Shown: positions 33,803 to 45,348 of the stretch, one piece after another
Position numbering within the stretch: position 1 is the stretch's first letter
Layout of the letters: each line of letters opens with the position of its first letter
Origin: Chlorocebus sabaeus
Taxonomy: Eukaryota; Chordata; Mammalia; Primates; Cercopithecidae
Length of the DNA: 64,000 nt
Reading direction: 5' to 3'
NCBI RefSeq assembly: GCF_047675955.1
Contig: NC_132911.1
Location: 81,359,208 to 81,423,207 of the forward strand
Notes under the pieces: generated by a model
Told to the model about the DNA's origin: nothing
What the model saw: the letters and a program-made list of their open reading frames with translations, nothing else
The model's database searches: none
Translations under genes and position numbers: made by a program

Positions 33803-36800
33803 AAGTATTTGGGTTTATTTCTGGGTTTTCTATTGATTTCTGGGCCTATTTTTATACCTGTACCATGCTGTTTGGGTGACTATGGCTTTATATTATATTT
33901 TGAAGTTGGGTAATGTGATGCCTCCAGATTTGTTCTTTTTGCTTAGTCTTGCTTTGATTATGTAGGCTCTTTTTTAGTTCCATACGAATTTTAAGATTGT
34001 TTTTTCTAATTCTGTGAAGAATTGTGGTGGTATTTTGATGGAATTTGCATTGAATTTGTAGACTGCTTTTGGCAGTATGGTGATTTTCACAGTATTGCTT
34101 CTACCCATCCATGAGCATGGGATATGTTTCCGTTCGTTTGTGTCATCTATGATTTCTTTTAGCAGTGTGTTGTACTTTTCCTTGTAGAGGTCTTTCAACT
34201 CATTGGTAAGATATATTCCTAAGGTTTTTTCTTTTTTCTTTCTTTTTTTTTTTTTTTTTTTTTTTTTGCAGCTATTGTTAAAGGGGTTGAGCTCTTGTTT
34301 TGATTCTCAACTTGGTTACTGTTGGTGTATGAAAGAGCTACTGATTTGTGTACACTAAATTTGTATCTGGAAACTTTGCTGAATTTTTTTTTATCAGATC
34401 TAAGAGCTTTCTGGAGGAGTCTTTAGGGTTTTCTAGGTAAACGATCATATCATCAGCAAACAGTGACAGTTTAACTCCCTTTTTACCAATTTGGATGCCC
34501 TTTATTTGTTTCCCTTGTCTGATTGCTCTGACTAGGACTTCCAGTACCATGTTGAAGAGGAGTGGTGAGAGTGGGCATCCTTGTCTTGTTCCAGTTCTCA
34601 GAGGGAATGCTTTCAACTTTTCCCTATTCAATATTATGTTGGCTGTGGGTTTGTCATAGAAGGCTTTTATTACATTGAGGTATGTCCCTTGTATCCCAAT
34701 TTTGCTGAGAATTTTAATTATAAAGCAATGCTAGATTATGTCGAATACTTCTTTTGCATCTATTGAGATGGTTGTGTGATTTTTTTTATTAATTCTGTTT
34801 ATGTGTTTTATCACATTTATTGACTCATGTATTGTCAAACCCTCCTTGCATCTTTGGTATGAAACCCATTTGATCATAGTGAATTATCTTTTTGATGTGT
34901 TGTTGGATTTGGTTAGTTAATATTTTCTTAAGTATTTTAGCATCTATGTTCATCAGGGATATTGGTCTGTAGTTATTATTTATTTATTTATTTTTGGTTA
35001 TGTTCTTTCCTGGTTTGGGTATTAGGGTGATATCGTCATAGAATAATTTAGAGAGGATTCTGTCTTTCTCTGTCTTGTGGAATAGTGTCAATAGCATTGG
35101 TACCAATTCTTTTTTGAATGTCTGGTAGAATTCTGCTGAGGATCCTTCTGCTCCTGGACTTTGCTGGTAATTTTTAAATTCCCATTTCAATGTAGCTTTT
35201 TGTTATTGGTTGGTCTGCTCAGGGTATCTAATTCTTCCTGTCTTAAGCTAGGAGGGTTGTATCTTTCCAGGAAATTAACCCATCTCCTCTTGTTTTTTTA
35301 GTTTATGCACATAAAGGTGTTCATAGTAGCCTTGAGTAATCTTTTGTATTTCTGTGGTATCAATTGTAATATCTCTTGTTTCATTTCTAATTGAGCTTAT
35401 TTATATTTTCTATCTTCTTTTCTTGGTTAATCTTACTAATGGTCTATCAATTTTATTTATCTTTTCAAAGAACTAGCATTTTGTGTTTCATTTGTCTTTT
35501 GTATTGTTTTGTTTGTTTATTTCAATTTCAATTAGTTCTTTGGCTGTGGTTATTTCCTTTCTTCTGCTGGATTTGGGTTTTGTTTGCTCTTGTTTCTCTA
35601 GTTCCTTCAGATGTGACCTTAGATTGTCTGTTTGTGCTCTTTCAGTGTTTTTAATGTAGGCATTTAGGGCTACCAACACTCCTCTTAGCACCATCTTTGC
35701 TGTACCCCAGAGGTTTTGATAGGTTGTGTCACTGCTGTCGTTTAGTTCAAAAAAGTTTTTAATTTTAATCTTCATTTCATTTTTGACCCAATGATCATTC
35801 AGGAGCAGGTTATTTAATTTCCATGTGTTTGCATTATTTTGAAGTTTTTTTATTTTTTATTTTTCTGAGTTGGTTTCCTGTTTTATTCCTCTGTGGTCTG
35901 AGAGAGTGCTTAATGTAATTTCAATTTTCTTAAATTTATTGAAGCTCCTTCTGTGGCCTATCATATGATCTATCTTGGAGAAAGTTTCACGCACGGTCAA
36001 ATAGAAAGCATATTCTGTGGTTGTTGGGTAGAATGTTCTATAAATATCTGTTGAGTCCATTTGTTCCAGGGTGCAGTTTCAATCCATTGTTTCTTTGTTG
36101 ACTTTCTGTCTTGATGACCTGTGTAGTGCTGTCAGTGGAATATTGGAGTCCCTCACTATTATTGTGGTGGTGTCTATATCATTTCTTAGGACTATTAGTA
36201 ATTGTTTTATAAATTTGGGAGCTCCAGTGTTAGGTGCATATATATTTAGAATTGTGATATTTTCCTGTTGGACAAAGTATTTTATCATGATATAATATCC
36301 CGCTTTGTCTTTTTAACTACTGTTATTTTAAAGTTTGTTTTGTCTAAGAAAAGTTACTGCTGCTATTTGTTGCCTGTATACTTTGGCCTTTTCTCCTTTT
36401 CTTTTTTTTTTTTTTTTTTTTTGGATTTTTGTTTTATAGGTCCTGTGAGATTTATGCTTTAAAGAAGTTCTGTTTAGATGTGTTTCTAGGATTTGTTTCA
36501 AGATTTAGAGCTCCATTTAGCAGTTCTTATATTGCTGGCTTGGTAGTGAAGAATTCTCTCAGCATTTGTTTGTCTGAAAAAGCCTATCTTTCCTTCATTT
36601 ATAAAGCTTCATTTTGCTGGATACAAAATTTTTGGCTGATAATTGTTTTGTTTGAGGAGGCTGAAGATAGGGTCCCAATCCCTTTTAGCTTGTAGAGTTT
36701 CTTCTGAGAAATCTGCTGTTAATCTGACAGATTTTTTGTTTTTGTTTTTGTTTTTGTTTTTTAATAGGTTACCTGGTGCTTTTGCTTCACAGCTCTTAGG

Positions 36801-37950
36801 ATTATTCCCTTCATCTTAACTTTAGATAACCTGATGACAATGTGTCTAGGTGATGATCTTTTTGCAATGAATTTCCCAGGTGTTTTTTTGAGCTTCCTGT
36901 ATTTGAATGTCTAGGTCTCTAGCAAGGCTAGGGAAGTTTTCCTTGATAATTTCTCAAATATGTTTTTCAAAATTTTAGATTTCTCTTCTTCCTCAGGAAC
37001 ACTGATTATTCTTAGGTTTAGTCATTTAACATAATCACAGGCTTCTTGGAGGCTTTGTTCATATTTTCTTATTCTTTTTTCTTTGCCTTTGTTTAATTGG
37101 GTTAATTTAAAAACCTTGTCTTTGAGGTCTGAATTTCATTCTTCTGCTTGTTCAATTCTATTACTGAGACTTTCCAGAGTATTTTACATTTTTTTAAGTG
37201 CATCCATTATTTCCTGAAGTTTTGATTGTTTTTTTTGTTTGTTTGTTTATGCTACCTCCTTCACTGAATATTTCTCCCTTCACTTCTTGTATCATTATTT
37301 TTTAAATTTCCTTAAATTGGGCTTCACCTTTCTCTGTTGCCTCCTTGACTAGCTTAATAATTAACCTTCTAAATTATTTCTCTGGTAAATCAGGGATTTC
37401 TTTTAGGTTTTTACCCATTGCTGGTGAGCTAGTGTGATGTTTTAGAGGTGTTAAAAAACTTTGTGTTGTCGCATTACCAGAGTTAGGTTTCTAGTTCCTT
37501 CTCATTTGGATAGGTTCTGTCAGAGGGAAGGTTGAGGGTTCAAGGCTGTTGTTCAGATTCTTTTGTCCCATGAGGTGTTCCCTTGATGTAGTACTGAAGA
37601 TAGGGCCCGGATCCCTTTTCCTAGGGATGTGGCTTCCTGAGAGCCAAGCTGTAGTGATTGTTACCTCTCCTTTGGATGTAACCACCCAGCAAATCTATCA
37701 GGCCTCAGGCTGGCACTGGGGGTTGTCTGCACAGTCCTGTGATGTGAACCATCTGCAGTCTCTCAGTCATGGATACCCAGCACAGTATTCAGTGTGTCTC
37801 CCGGGTCCTGCAGGAGCAATCCACTTCCTTCAGAGGATCTGTGGGTTCCTCAGTTTTCCTAATGTATTCCTGCAGTTGTTCTGGAGCAAAAGTTCTAAAA
37901 TCTGTTTTAAAAGCATGTTCTTCTGATGTGCTTTTGTTGTCCATGGGGAT

Positions 37951-38224
37951 ATAATTTTTGTTCTTGTTCTCTTTTATCTTATAATAACTTTGATATTTAA
38001 CCATTATGCATTTATTATGCATTTATTTGGCTCATTTTTAATAAAAGTAAGTGTTCCTAAACTTGATGGAGTTCAGCATGAACTTCACAGTTATCTTTCT
38101 TCTCTCCTTGTTTTTATATTGCTTAAATATATATTGACTTGATTTCTTAAGTCTTATCTCTCTCTGAACTCTCCTCCTTTAATTTTTGTTTCTTAATTTT
38201 TCCTATTGGTCTATCTTGCTCAAT
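37951..38224. other. Unassigned sequence between two L1 blocks
   Basis: No repeat or gene was recognised. There is a short direct repeat TTATGCATTTATTATGCATTT at about 38001. Confidence 0.35.
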
Positions 38225-39473
38225 TTTTTAACAGTTATATGAAAGTCTAAGTGACATACAATAAACAACATAGAGTTAAATTGTATAAACGTGTAAGTTT
38301 TGACATATATATATATATATACCTGTGAAACCATCATTGAATCAAGAGTTTCCTTATGATCTTTCATAATTCCTACCTGATGTTTCCTCCCATGCTTCGA
38401 CCATGCCTCTACAACCGCTAATCTGTTTCATGTCACTAGAGATTAATGTGAATTTTTTGAATTTTATATAAATAAAATCATATAGTATGTACTTTTCTGT
38501 ATGGCTTATTTTTTCCGCATAACCTTTTGAGATTTATTTACATTATATCATGCATCACTGATTCATTCTGTATTATTGTGGATTCATGTGGAATTAAAAT
38601 ACCTGATTCTTTATCCATTCATCTGTTAATGGCCCCTTAGGTGTAGTTTTGGGCTGTTATAATAGAGATGTTCTGAACATTTGAGCACAAGTCTTTGCAT
38701 AGTTGAAAGTTTCACTTATCTTGGATAAATAACTAGGCACAGAATAACTGAGTTGTATGGCAGGTGTATATTTAACTTAAATAAAAAACCTGCCAAACTG
38801 TTTCACAAAGTGGTTGTACCACTTTTACAATAACATCAGTAGTATATGAGTGTTCTGTTTCTTTCACATGTGTAACAGTATTTGGTGTTAGGTAACTTTA
38901 CAATTTTAGGTATTCTAAAGTATGTAGTAATTGAGTTTTTATTTTGCAATTCCCTACTGACTAGTGGTAAGAATATTTGTATATACTTACTAATCATCAG
39001 TATCTATTTTATGATAAAATGCATATTGAATTATTTTGCCTAATTTTATTGGGTTTGTATATTTATTACTGAACTGTCAAGAGTTTACATGTTCTGAATA
39101 CAAATCCTTTATATAATGCACGCTGTGCAAATATTTTTTCCTGCTGTGTGTCATGTCTTTTTATCTTGATACTAATGTCTTTTGAGAGCAGAACATCTTA
39201 ATTTTGATAAACTCCAGTCTATTACTTTTTTCTTTTGTGCTTTACGCTTCTGGAAAACCAAATTCATAAAAATTTTTTTCTACGTGTTTCATAAGTTTCA
39301 TCTTTAGGTCTATTTTTATTTTAAATAATTTTTGTATATGGTGTGAGAGGTTTCTTTTACTTAATAGACAACCACTTGTTCCAGCATTATGTTAAAGATA
39401 ATTTTAATGTTAAAGAAATTTTAATTTTCTCCATTGAATTGCCCTTGCAATTTTCTCAAAACCAATTGATCGT

Positions 39474-39511
39474 ACACACACACACATGCGCGCACGCACA
39501 CACACACATAT
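39474..39511. repeat. (CA)n/(CG-interrupted) microsatellite
   Basis: ACACACACACACATGCGCGC followed by ACGCACACACACACA: a CA repeat interrupted by a short alternating GC core. Confidence 0.9.
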
Positions 39512-39537
39512 GTTCATGTCCATTGATCCATTGTCTA

Positions 39538-39652
39538 TGTCTTTAGTCCAATATTATAATGTTTCTATTACTACAGTTTTGGAATTCTTTATGTTTGTCT
39601 TTAGTCCAATATTACAATGTTTTCATTACTGCAGTTTTATAATTCTTTGCAT
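39538..39652. repeat. Two-copy tandem duplication, period 58 bp
   Basis: TGTCTTTAGTCCAATATTAY is followed by AATGTTT and similar text at 39538-39595 and 39596-39652. The copies differ at a handful of positions. It sits exactly at the boundary between two L1 blocks. Confidence 0.88.
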
Positions 39653-39654
39653 TT

Positions 39655-42235
39655 TATTTTGACATATAATAATTGTTCATATTTATAGGATAATGTTTTA
39701 ATACATGTACACATTGTGTTATGATTAAATCAGGGTAATTAGCTGATGTATCACCTAAAACATTTACGGATTTTTATGATGAAAGCATAAAAACCCTCTT
39801 TCTTTTTAATATAGCTATTTTAAAATGTAATTATATTGTTAACTATAGTTATTCTACTGTAAAATATAACACTGAACTGATTTCTCTAACCTATCTCTAA
39901 TTGTGTTCCTGTTGACCAATTTACCCTCCTGCCCTCTTCTCCTCTAACGTTCTAAACTCCTGGTAACTATCATTCTACTCTCTCCTTCCATGAGATCAGC
40001 TTTTAAAAATTATACAAATGAGTGAGATCATGCAATATTTGTCTTTCTGTGTCTGACATTTCATTTAACATAATTTTCTCCAGTTCCATACATGTCGTGG
40101 CAAATGACAGAATTTCATTCTGTTTTCTGACTGAGTAGTATTCCATTCTCTCTTTGTGTGTACGTGGGTGTGTGTGTGTGTGTGTGTGTGTGTATAATTT
40201 TCTGTATTAATCACTTTAGTACTAGTGATGCAATAAACATGAGAATGCAGATATCTCTTGAACATACTGATTTATTTCCTTTAGATATTTCCTTTGGATA
40301 TATACCTGGCAATAGGATTTCTGGATCCTATAGAGGTTCCATTTTTAATTATTTTAGAAACATCCACACCCCTTTCTATACTGCCTGTACTAATGTACAT
40401 TTTCATCAAGAGTGCATATCTTTCTGTATATCCTTACAGACATTTGTTATTTTTTGTCTTTTTGATAATAGTAATTTTAACAGAGTAGGTGATATCTCAC
40501 TTTGGGTTTGATTTGCATTTCCCTGATTATTGATGGTGTTGAACATATTTTCCTACATCTGTTGGCCATTTGTATATCAACTTTTTAGAAGTGTCTATTC
40601 AGATATTTTCCTTAGTTTTTTAAAATTCGGTTGTTTATTTTCTATTGAATTGCTTGAGTTCCTTATACATTCTGGATGTTGACCATTTTCAGATGCATAG
40701 TTAGCAAATACTTTCCCTCATACTGTATATTATCTGTTTATTGAACGTTTCTTTTGCTGTATGCAGAAACTTTTTAGTTTGATGTAATCCTATTTGTCTA
40801 TTTTTGCTTCTGTTTTTTGTGATTCTGAGGTCTTATTAAAAAATATTCTTGCCCAGTCTAATTTCATGAAACACTTCCCCTATGTAGTCTCCTAGTAGTT
40901 TCATAGTTCTGGGTCTTATATTTAAGTCTTAAATCATTGACCTTTGTGTAAAATGAGAAAAAGGAATCTAGCTTTATTCTCCTATATGTGAATATCCAGT
41001 TTGCTCAGCCTTGTTTATATGAGAGATTGTCCTTTCCCCCATGTATGTTTATGGCATCTTTGTGAAAATTCAGTTGGCTGTAAATGCATAGATTTATTTC
41101 TAGCTTCTCTATTCTCTTCTATTGGTCTGCATGTCTGTTTTTATGCCAGTGACATGCAGTTTTGGTTGCTATAGCTTTTTCACATATTTTGATATCAAAT
41201 AGTGTGATTCCTCCACCTTTATTCTTTATTCTCAAAACTGCTTTGGCAATCTGGGGCCTTTGTATTTCCATATGAATTTTAAGAGTTTTTCTTTTTCTAT
41301 TATTTTCAAATGTTAAACTAAACTTGCACTACTGGAGTAAATCCAACTTAGTATTAATGTGCAGTCACTTTATACAAATAAGTTGCCAACATTTTGTTAG
41401 AAGTTTTTGTGTCCAATTTCATGGGGAACAGTGGTCTGTGAATTTCTGTATTTGTAATATCATCAGTTTGGTATCAGGTTAATGCTGGCCTCAAAAATGT
41501 AGATTATGAAGTATTTCTCCTTCAGTTTTTCTGGAAGAGTTTTGTAGAATTGATATAGTTTCATTTTAAATTAAGTACATTTTATTAAGGAAGCCACTTA
41601 TAAGTTCTTTTGTTGGTTTGTTTGACAAATGTTTCGACAATTTCATTTAATAGATACATATAAGGCTGTACAGGTTATCTGTATTTTCTTGAAGGAACTT
41701 TGGTAGTGCATGTCTTTCAACAAATTTTTTTATTTCTTCTACATTTTTGAATTTATTGACACAACATTTTCTATACTAATTTCTTACTTTCCTTTAAGTA
41801 TCTGTAGACTCTCCACAGGTATCACTTTTAAGATTCATGGTCAGGTAATTTATCTTCTGTCTATTTTTCTTATCAGTCTGGCTAGAAGTTTGTTAATTTT
41901 ATTGATCTCAAATAATCGTATTTCACTTTTCTTGATTTTTCTCTCTTGTTTTTACTTTCTAGTTTGTTGATGTCTGTTCTGCTTTTATTATCTTCTTTCT
42001 TCCAATTATTTACACTTGCATTTACTCTTCTTTTTCTAGTTCTTAAGATGGAAAATGAGGTAACTGATCTGAGAACATTTTTTTCTAACATAGCTATTTA
42101 GTGCTATAAATCTCCCTCTAAATTTGGCTATAATAGTATTCCCCAAATTTTGACACGTGTTTGCACTTTTCCTGAGTACAAAATGCTTTTAAATTTTTAT
42201 GCTTCTTTCTTGAATGAATGGAATGAAGAGATAAT
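39655..42235 (-). repeat. Old L1 (L1MA/L1MB type) with long ORF2 remnant, antisense
   Basis: A 3' UTR segment with 'GACATATAATAATTGTTCAT' and 'GTTAACTATAGTTATTCTAC' is followed by reverse-complement ORF2 from 40250 on. Landmarks are 'GATATATACCTGGCAATAGG', 'GATTTGCATTTCCCTGATTA' and 'CTATTGGTCTGCATGTCTGT'. Near 41315 the match skips part of the L1, suggesting an internal deletion, then continues to about 42235 with text from the ORF2 N-terminal half. No intact domain. The 117- and 86-codon plus frames are antisense. Confidence 0.75.
40155..40195. repeat. (TG)n microsatellite
   Basis: TGTGTGTACGTGGGTG followed by a pure (TG)12-14 run, embedded in antisense L1. Confidence 0.93.
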
Positions 42236-42244
42236 GAAATAAAA

Positions 42245-42713
42245 AATATTTATGTATTTAGAAAACTATTTATGTAAGTATACACCTATGGCATATATAT
42301 GTATGTACATACACCTACCTATATATTTAGCAGGGTATATATACACCTACATAAATGTATATATGTATACCTATATATACACACCATAAATATATATATC
42401 TCCATATAGGTAGGTGTGTATATATGCAGATGTGTGTATGTATATAGGTAGATATATATGTAGATATGTATACATACCTACATTACCTACCTACATAACT
42501 ACATACGTACCTATATATTTATGCCTACCATATATATATACACACACACCTACATAAATGGATATATATATGCCTTCATAAATACACACATACACACACT
42601 CCTACATAAATGTGTATATTGGATATACAGGTAGGTATACAGAATTATGGTACATATTTATGATATATATGTATGTATATATACACATTTGTGTGTGTGT
42701 GTGTGTATATATA
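42245..42713. repeat. Compound TA/CATA/CCTA microsatellite-minisatellite
   Basis: About 470 bp of interleaved TATA, TGTA, TACA, CCTA and TAGG tetranucleotide units, including repeated CACCTACATAAATG blocks (for example near 42340, 42546 and 42600). Segments on the two strands are complementary (ACCTACCTA versus TAGGTAGGT), so the tract can fold on itself. Confidence 0.88.
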
Positions 42714-42797
42714 AACTGTTATTTCAGTTTTGAATCAAAATGAAGCAACACACCAATTATTTTATTTTGACTCAAAACTAAAATAGCAGTTCATATA
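42708..42797. repeat. 90-bp near-perfect palindrome, MITE-like
   Basis: Arm 1 at 42714-42741 (AACTGTTATTTCAGTTTTGA...) pairs with arm 2 at 42764-42791 at 25 of 28 positions, all three mismatches being transitions. Pairing extends outward by five more A/T pairs after one mismatch. The loop is 22 nt. It abuts the end of the compound microsatellite. It is similar in size to palindromic mariner-derived MITEs such as MADE1, but the sequence is not MADE1. Confidence 0.85.
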
Positions 42798-42889
42798 AAA
42801 ATTGTTAGCAGCTGCAAAGAAACCACTTGACAAATAATGCTTCTCTCATCAAATTTAATAAGTTTTAAATTAACCTAGAATTCTATGTA

Positions 42890-43140
42890 TTCATCATGCT
42901 GGCATCATGTTTTCAATTACATATACACTGTGGGATGGTTAAATCTAGGTATATTAACAAATGGATTACCTCTCATAATTAGCATTTTTGTAGTGAGAAT
43001 ACAGTATTCATTCTCTTAACATTTCTCAAGAACTCAGTATATCACCATTAACTATAGTCACCATGCTCTACAATCTGTCTCTTGAACTTATTCCTCCTAT
43101 GCAAGTATAATCGTGTGTCCTTTGACTAATGCTCCTGAAT
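42890..43140 (-). repeat. L1MA/L1MB-type 3' UTR, antisense
   Basis: 'ACATATACACTGTGGGATGG', 'TAACTATAGTCACCATGCTC' and 'CTCTTGAACTTATTCCTCCT' are the reverse complement of a mammalian L1 3' UTR. Confidence 0.78.
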
Positions 43141-43404
43141 AGCACTGGATATTTATAGGAGTTTCTACTTTAATTCTAGAAATGCTGGACTTCTCTCCTA
43201 GCTCTCTGTTCCAGAGTGGCTAAATAATAACAGCAAAATTTCAGTTGAAAACTCTTTGCAAAAAATCTGTGTATTCTTGGTGGGCAGAGACGTGTTCATC
43301 TTTGATTTCCACTATACCTATTTCAGTACCTTTAACTCTATTTTTGAAATAGTTAGGATTGTGAAGTTGTTAAACAATTATTTTTGGAAATAATAAAAAT
43401 GTCT

Positions 43405-43640
43405 TAAAAGGCATTTAATATGTGCAGATTATTGGGTTAAATTATTTGACAATATTATTTTATTTACTCTACACAGTGACATTATTGTGTCAGTTTAATC
43501 CTCATTTTCAGGTGAGAAATATGAAGTTTAACTAACTCATCCTATTTCACAAGAACTTGTAAATTTTGAGGTTAGTACCATAGCTAAGCAGGATAGATTC
43601 AGAGCTTGCACATCAATGCTGTGTTTACTCTCTCCCCAAA
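43405..43640 (-). repeat. MIR SINE, antisense
   Basis: Diverged reverse-complement MIR: 'TTTAATCCTCATTTTCAGGT' followed by 'AATATGAAGTTTAACTAACT' and 'CCATAGCTAAGCAGGATAGA'. Confidence 0.6.
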
Positions 43641-44300
43641 ACACAACATACTGTTTATTTCATTCATTTGAAATCAAATCATAAATTACATATCTAATTT
43701 TTGCTATATGCTAGGAGTTAAATTAGAAAATATATCAGTGGGAGAGAATGCATATTTGAGTTAGAAGTTGCTTTTAGGCCCAAAGTGGATTTCCACCTCA
43801 GCATGCACTTTCTGTTCTCTTCCCAGTAACAGGAAACAAGTTGTTCCTTGCCTCCTGCTGTTACTAACTCATCCTTCAGCATGGCTGAATGTCTACTTGC
43901 TTTAGAGTGTATGTCTTCCTCTCTTTTGTTTTCTTGTGTGCCGTGCCTCTTCTCTGTGCTCCAGTTCCCCCACTCCGATAGCCCCAGCAAAAAGCCCTCC
44001 TCTCCTTCTAGTTACCATGACCATGAACTTATTTATGGCCAGATACAGTGCTGTGCCTGCCAGACGACTCCTTCAGAAAATTAGCTTGATTCACTCCCAA
44101 AGAAGAAAATCTAGCCAAAAATTCTGTCACTTCCACTCTTCCCCAGTTTGCAGATAGCACTGAGATTTTACAGCTCATTCAGGACGGACTAGAGACTGCT
44201 CCTCAAAAGAGGCAAATGACCTGCTGTTTAAAAGGGCACGCACGCAGACAGTGGCAACCCAGCGTCTGAACCTATGGCTCTTTGTTAAACTTGAACAGAT
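43641..44300. other. Unassigned, GC-richer non-repeat sequence
   Basis: 43730-44290 is noticeably richer in G and C and freer of recognisable repeats than anything else outside the young L1. It has short open frames on both strands (90 codons minus at 43718-43990; 78 and 73 codons plus), none with a known motif. No splice-bounded exon, CpG island or RNA fold is evident. It could be unique conserved non-coding sequence or an old LTR. Confidence 0.4.
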
Positions 44301-45332
44301 TAACAGTAAATCATAAAATATATGATTCTATATTATTTTGTACTGTACATACTAGAAACTAATAGTTTACTTATCTGTCCAAATGTACATTATACTTAAA
44401 GACCATCTAAAAAACAGAGACCCAAGTAAACATAAAAAGATATACCATATTTTCACAATTCAAAGATTATCTTTTTAAATATTTTAATATTTTTGAGGCT
44501 TACTGTAGTAAATATGTTTACTACTATTGCATTTTAGTTTATTTGTTTTTTCTTAAAGAAATAAATTAAGTGTGCCTGTACCGAAAATGAGTGTCTATGA
44601 ATTTGTCTGGATATTTACCTTTGTAACATCATAGACTGCAGACTTATTATCCAACTTATACTCTTAGAACATAATAAAACCATTTTCTATTGACAGTCTT
44701 TGGTTGTAGCAAAACACAAGTAAGTTTAGAATAACAATCATTCTCTTATCTTTTCTCAAATGGTAAATACTTTTGCTTTTACAATGAATTATTCACAGTA
44801 GCACCATATAACATTAATTGTGTTAATGGTCTTTCTATTTTAACTAATTGTAATAATGACATTTTGAGTACAAATGATATCTTTTTATTACAATTACTTA
44901 AAAATTATATAAGAAGCTATGTTTATTTGAGCAAAATATTGATTTTTTTTTGTATGCATATTTCATTGACACAGGTAAAGTAGGTTGAAAATGGACATAA
45001 ATTACTCAGAACATTTTAATTCAGTTTTTCATTCAAAGATTTGGAGACTTCCTTTTAGCCTTTAACATGGAAATGTAAAGATTCTTAGGATAACTGGGTC
45101 AGTTACACATGATGTTATGAGGAATTTGACTTGTTTATACTTGTTTAACTTACCTCACTCTTCCCATATAGGGCCTCGTCTCAGAGCTTTGTCACTTTCA
45201 CAAAAAACTTCCCTCATTGACTCTGACAATTATATTTAGGCTTAATTTTGCAACTAAGTGGTAGGCCCTCAATTGTGGGTTCTTAAGTTTGGTTCATGTG
45301 ATTTTATTTGCTTTGTTTTTAGTAGTTAGTAT
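44301..45332. other. Unassigned AT-rich sequence
   Basis: No gene or repeat was recognised with confidence. It is the pre-insertion neighbourhood of the full-length L1. Confidence 0.45.
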
Positions 45333-45348
45333 GAAATTGACAATAGAG

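Larger units (their letters stand above)
32101..37950 (-). mobile_element. Nearly complete middle-aged primate L1, antisense
   Basis: It starts at a T-rich 3' end followed by 'ATAGGTTATTGGGGAACAGG' (3' UTR). It then runs through ORF2 (about 32400-36400 with an Alu inside), the inter-ORF region, ORF1 (about 36450-37420) and a 5' UTR of some 500 bp. Fragments of the proteins are readable on the minus strand. One is an endonuclease piece (36079-36288, ILNIYAPNTGAP). Another is a reverse transcriptase piece (34338-34631) with GTRQGCPLSPLLFN and the catalytic FADD at 34449-34460. The reading frames carry many stops and frameshifts. Expanded T runs interrupt it at 34241-34267 and 36399-36421. The age looks like L1PB or older L1PA; no target duplication was found. 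Confidence 0.85.
38225..39652 (-). repeat. Old L1 (L1MC/L1ME type), antisense
   Basis: The plus strand begins with reverse-complement 3' UTR text ('GTGACATACAATAAACAACA', 'AAGTTTTGACATATATAT', 'CTGTGAAACCATCATTGAAT'). It continues into decayed ORF2 ('CATTCATCTGTTAATGGCCC', 'CAAACTGTTTCACAAAGTGG'). No coding frames survive. A CA microsatellite and a 58-bp tandem duplication occupy its right end. Confidence 0.7.

Noticed and set aside
37549..37926. 125-codon plus-strand frame
   Set aside because: It lies antisense over the 5' UTR of the old minus-strand L1, with no known protein features.
42708..42797. Palindrome as a microRNA precursor
   Set aside because: The hairpin shape is compatible, but there is no conservation or expression evidence, and such hairpins commonly arise from MITEs.
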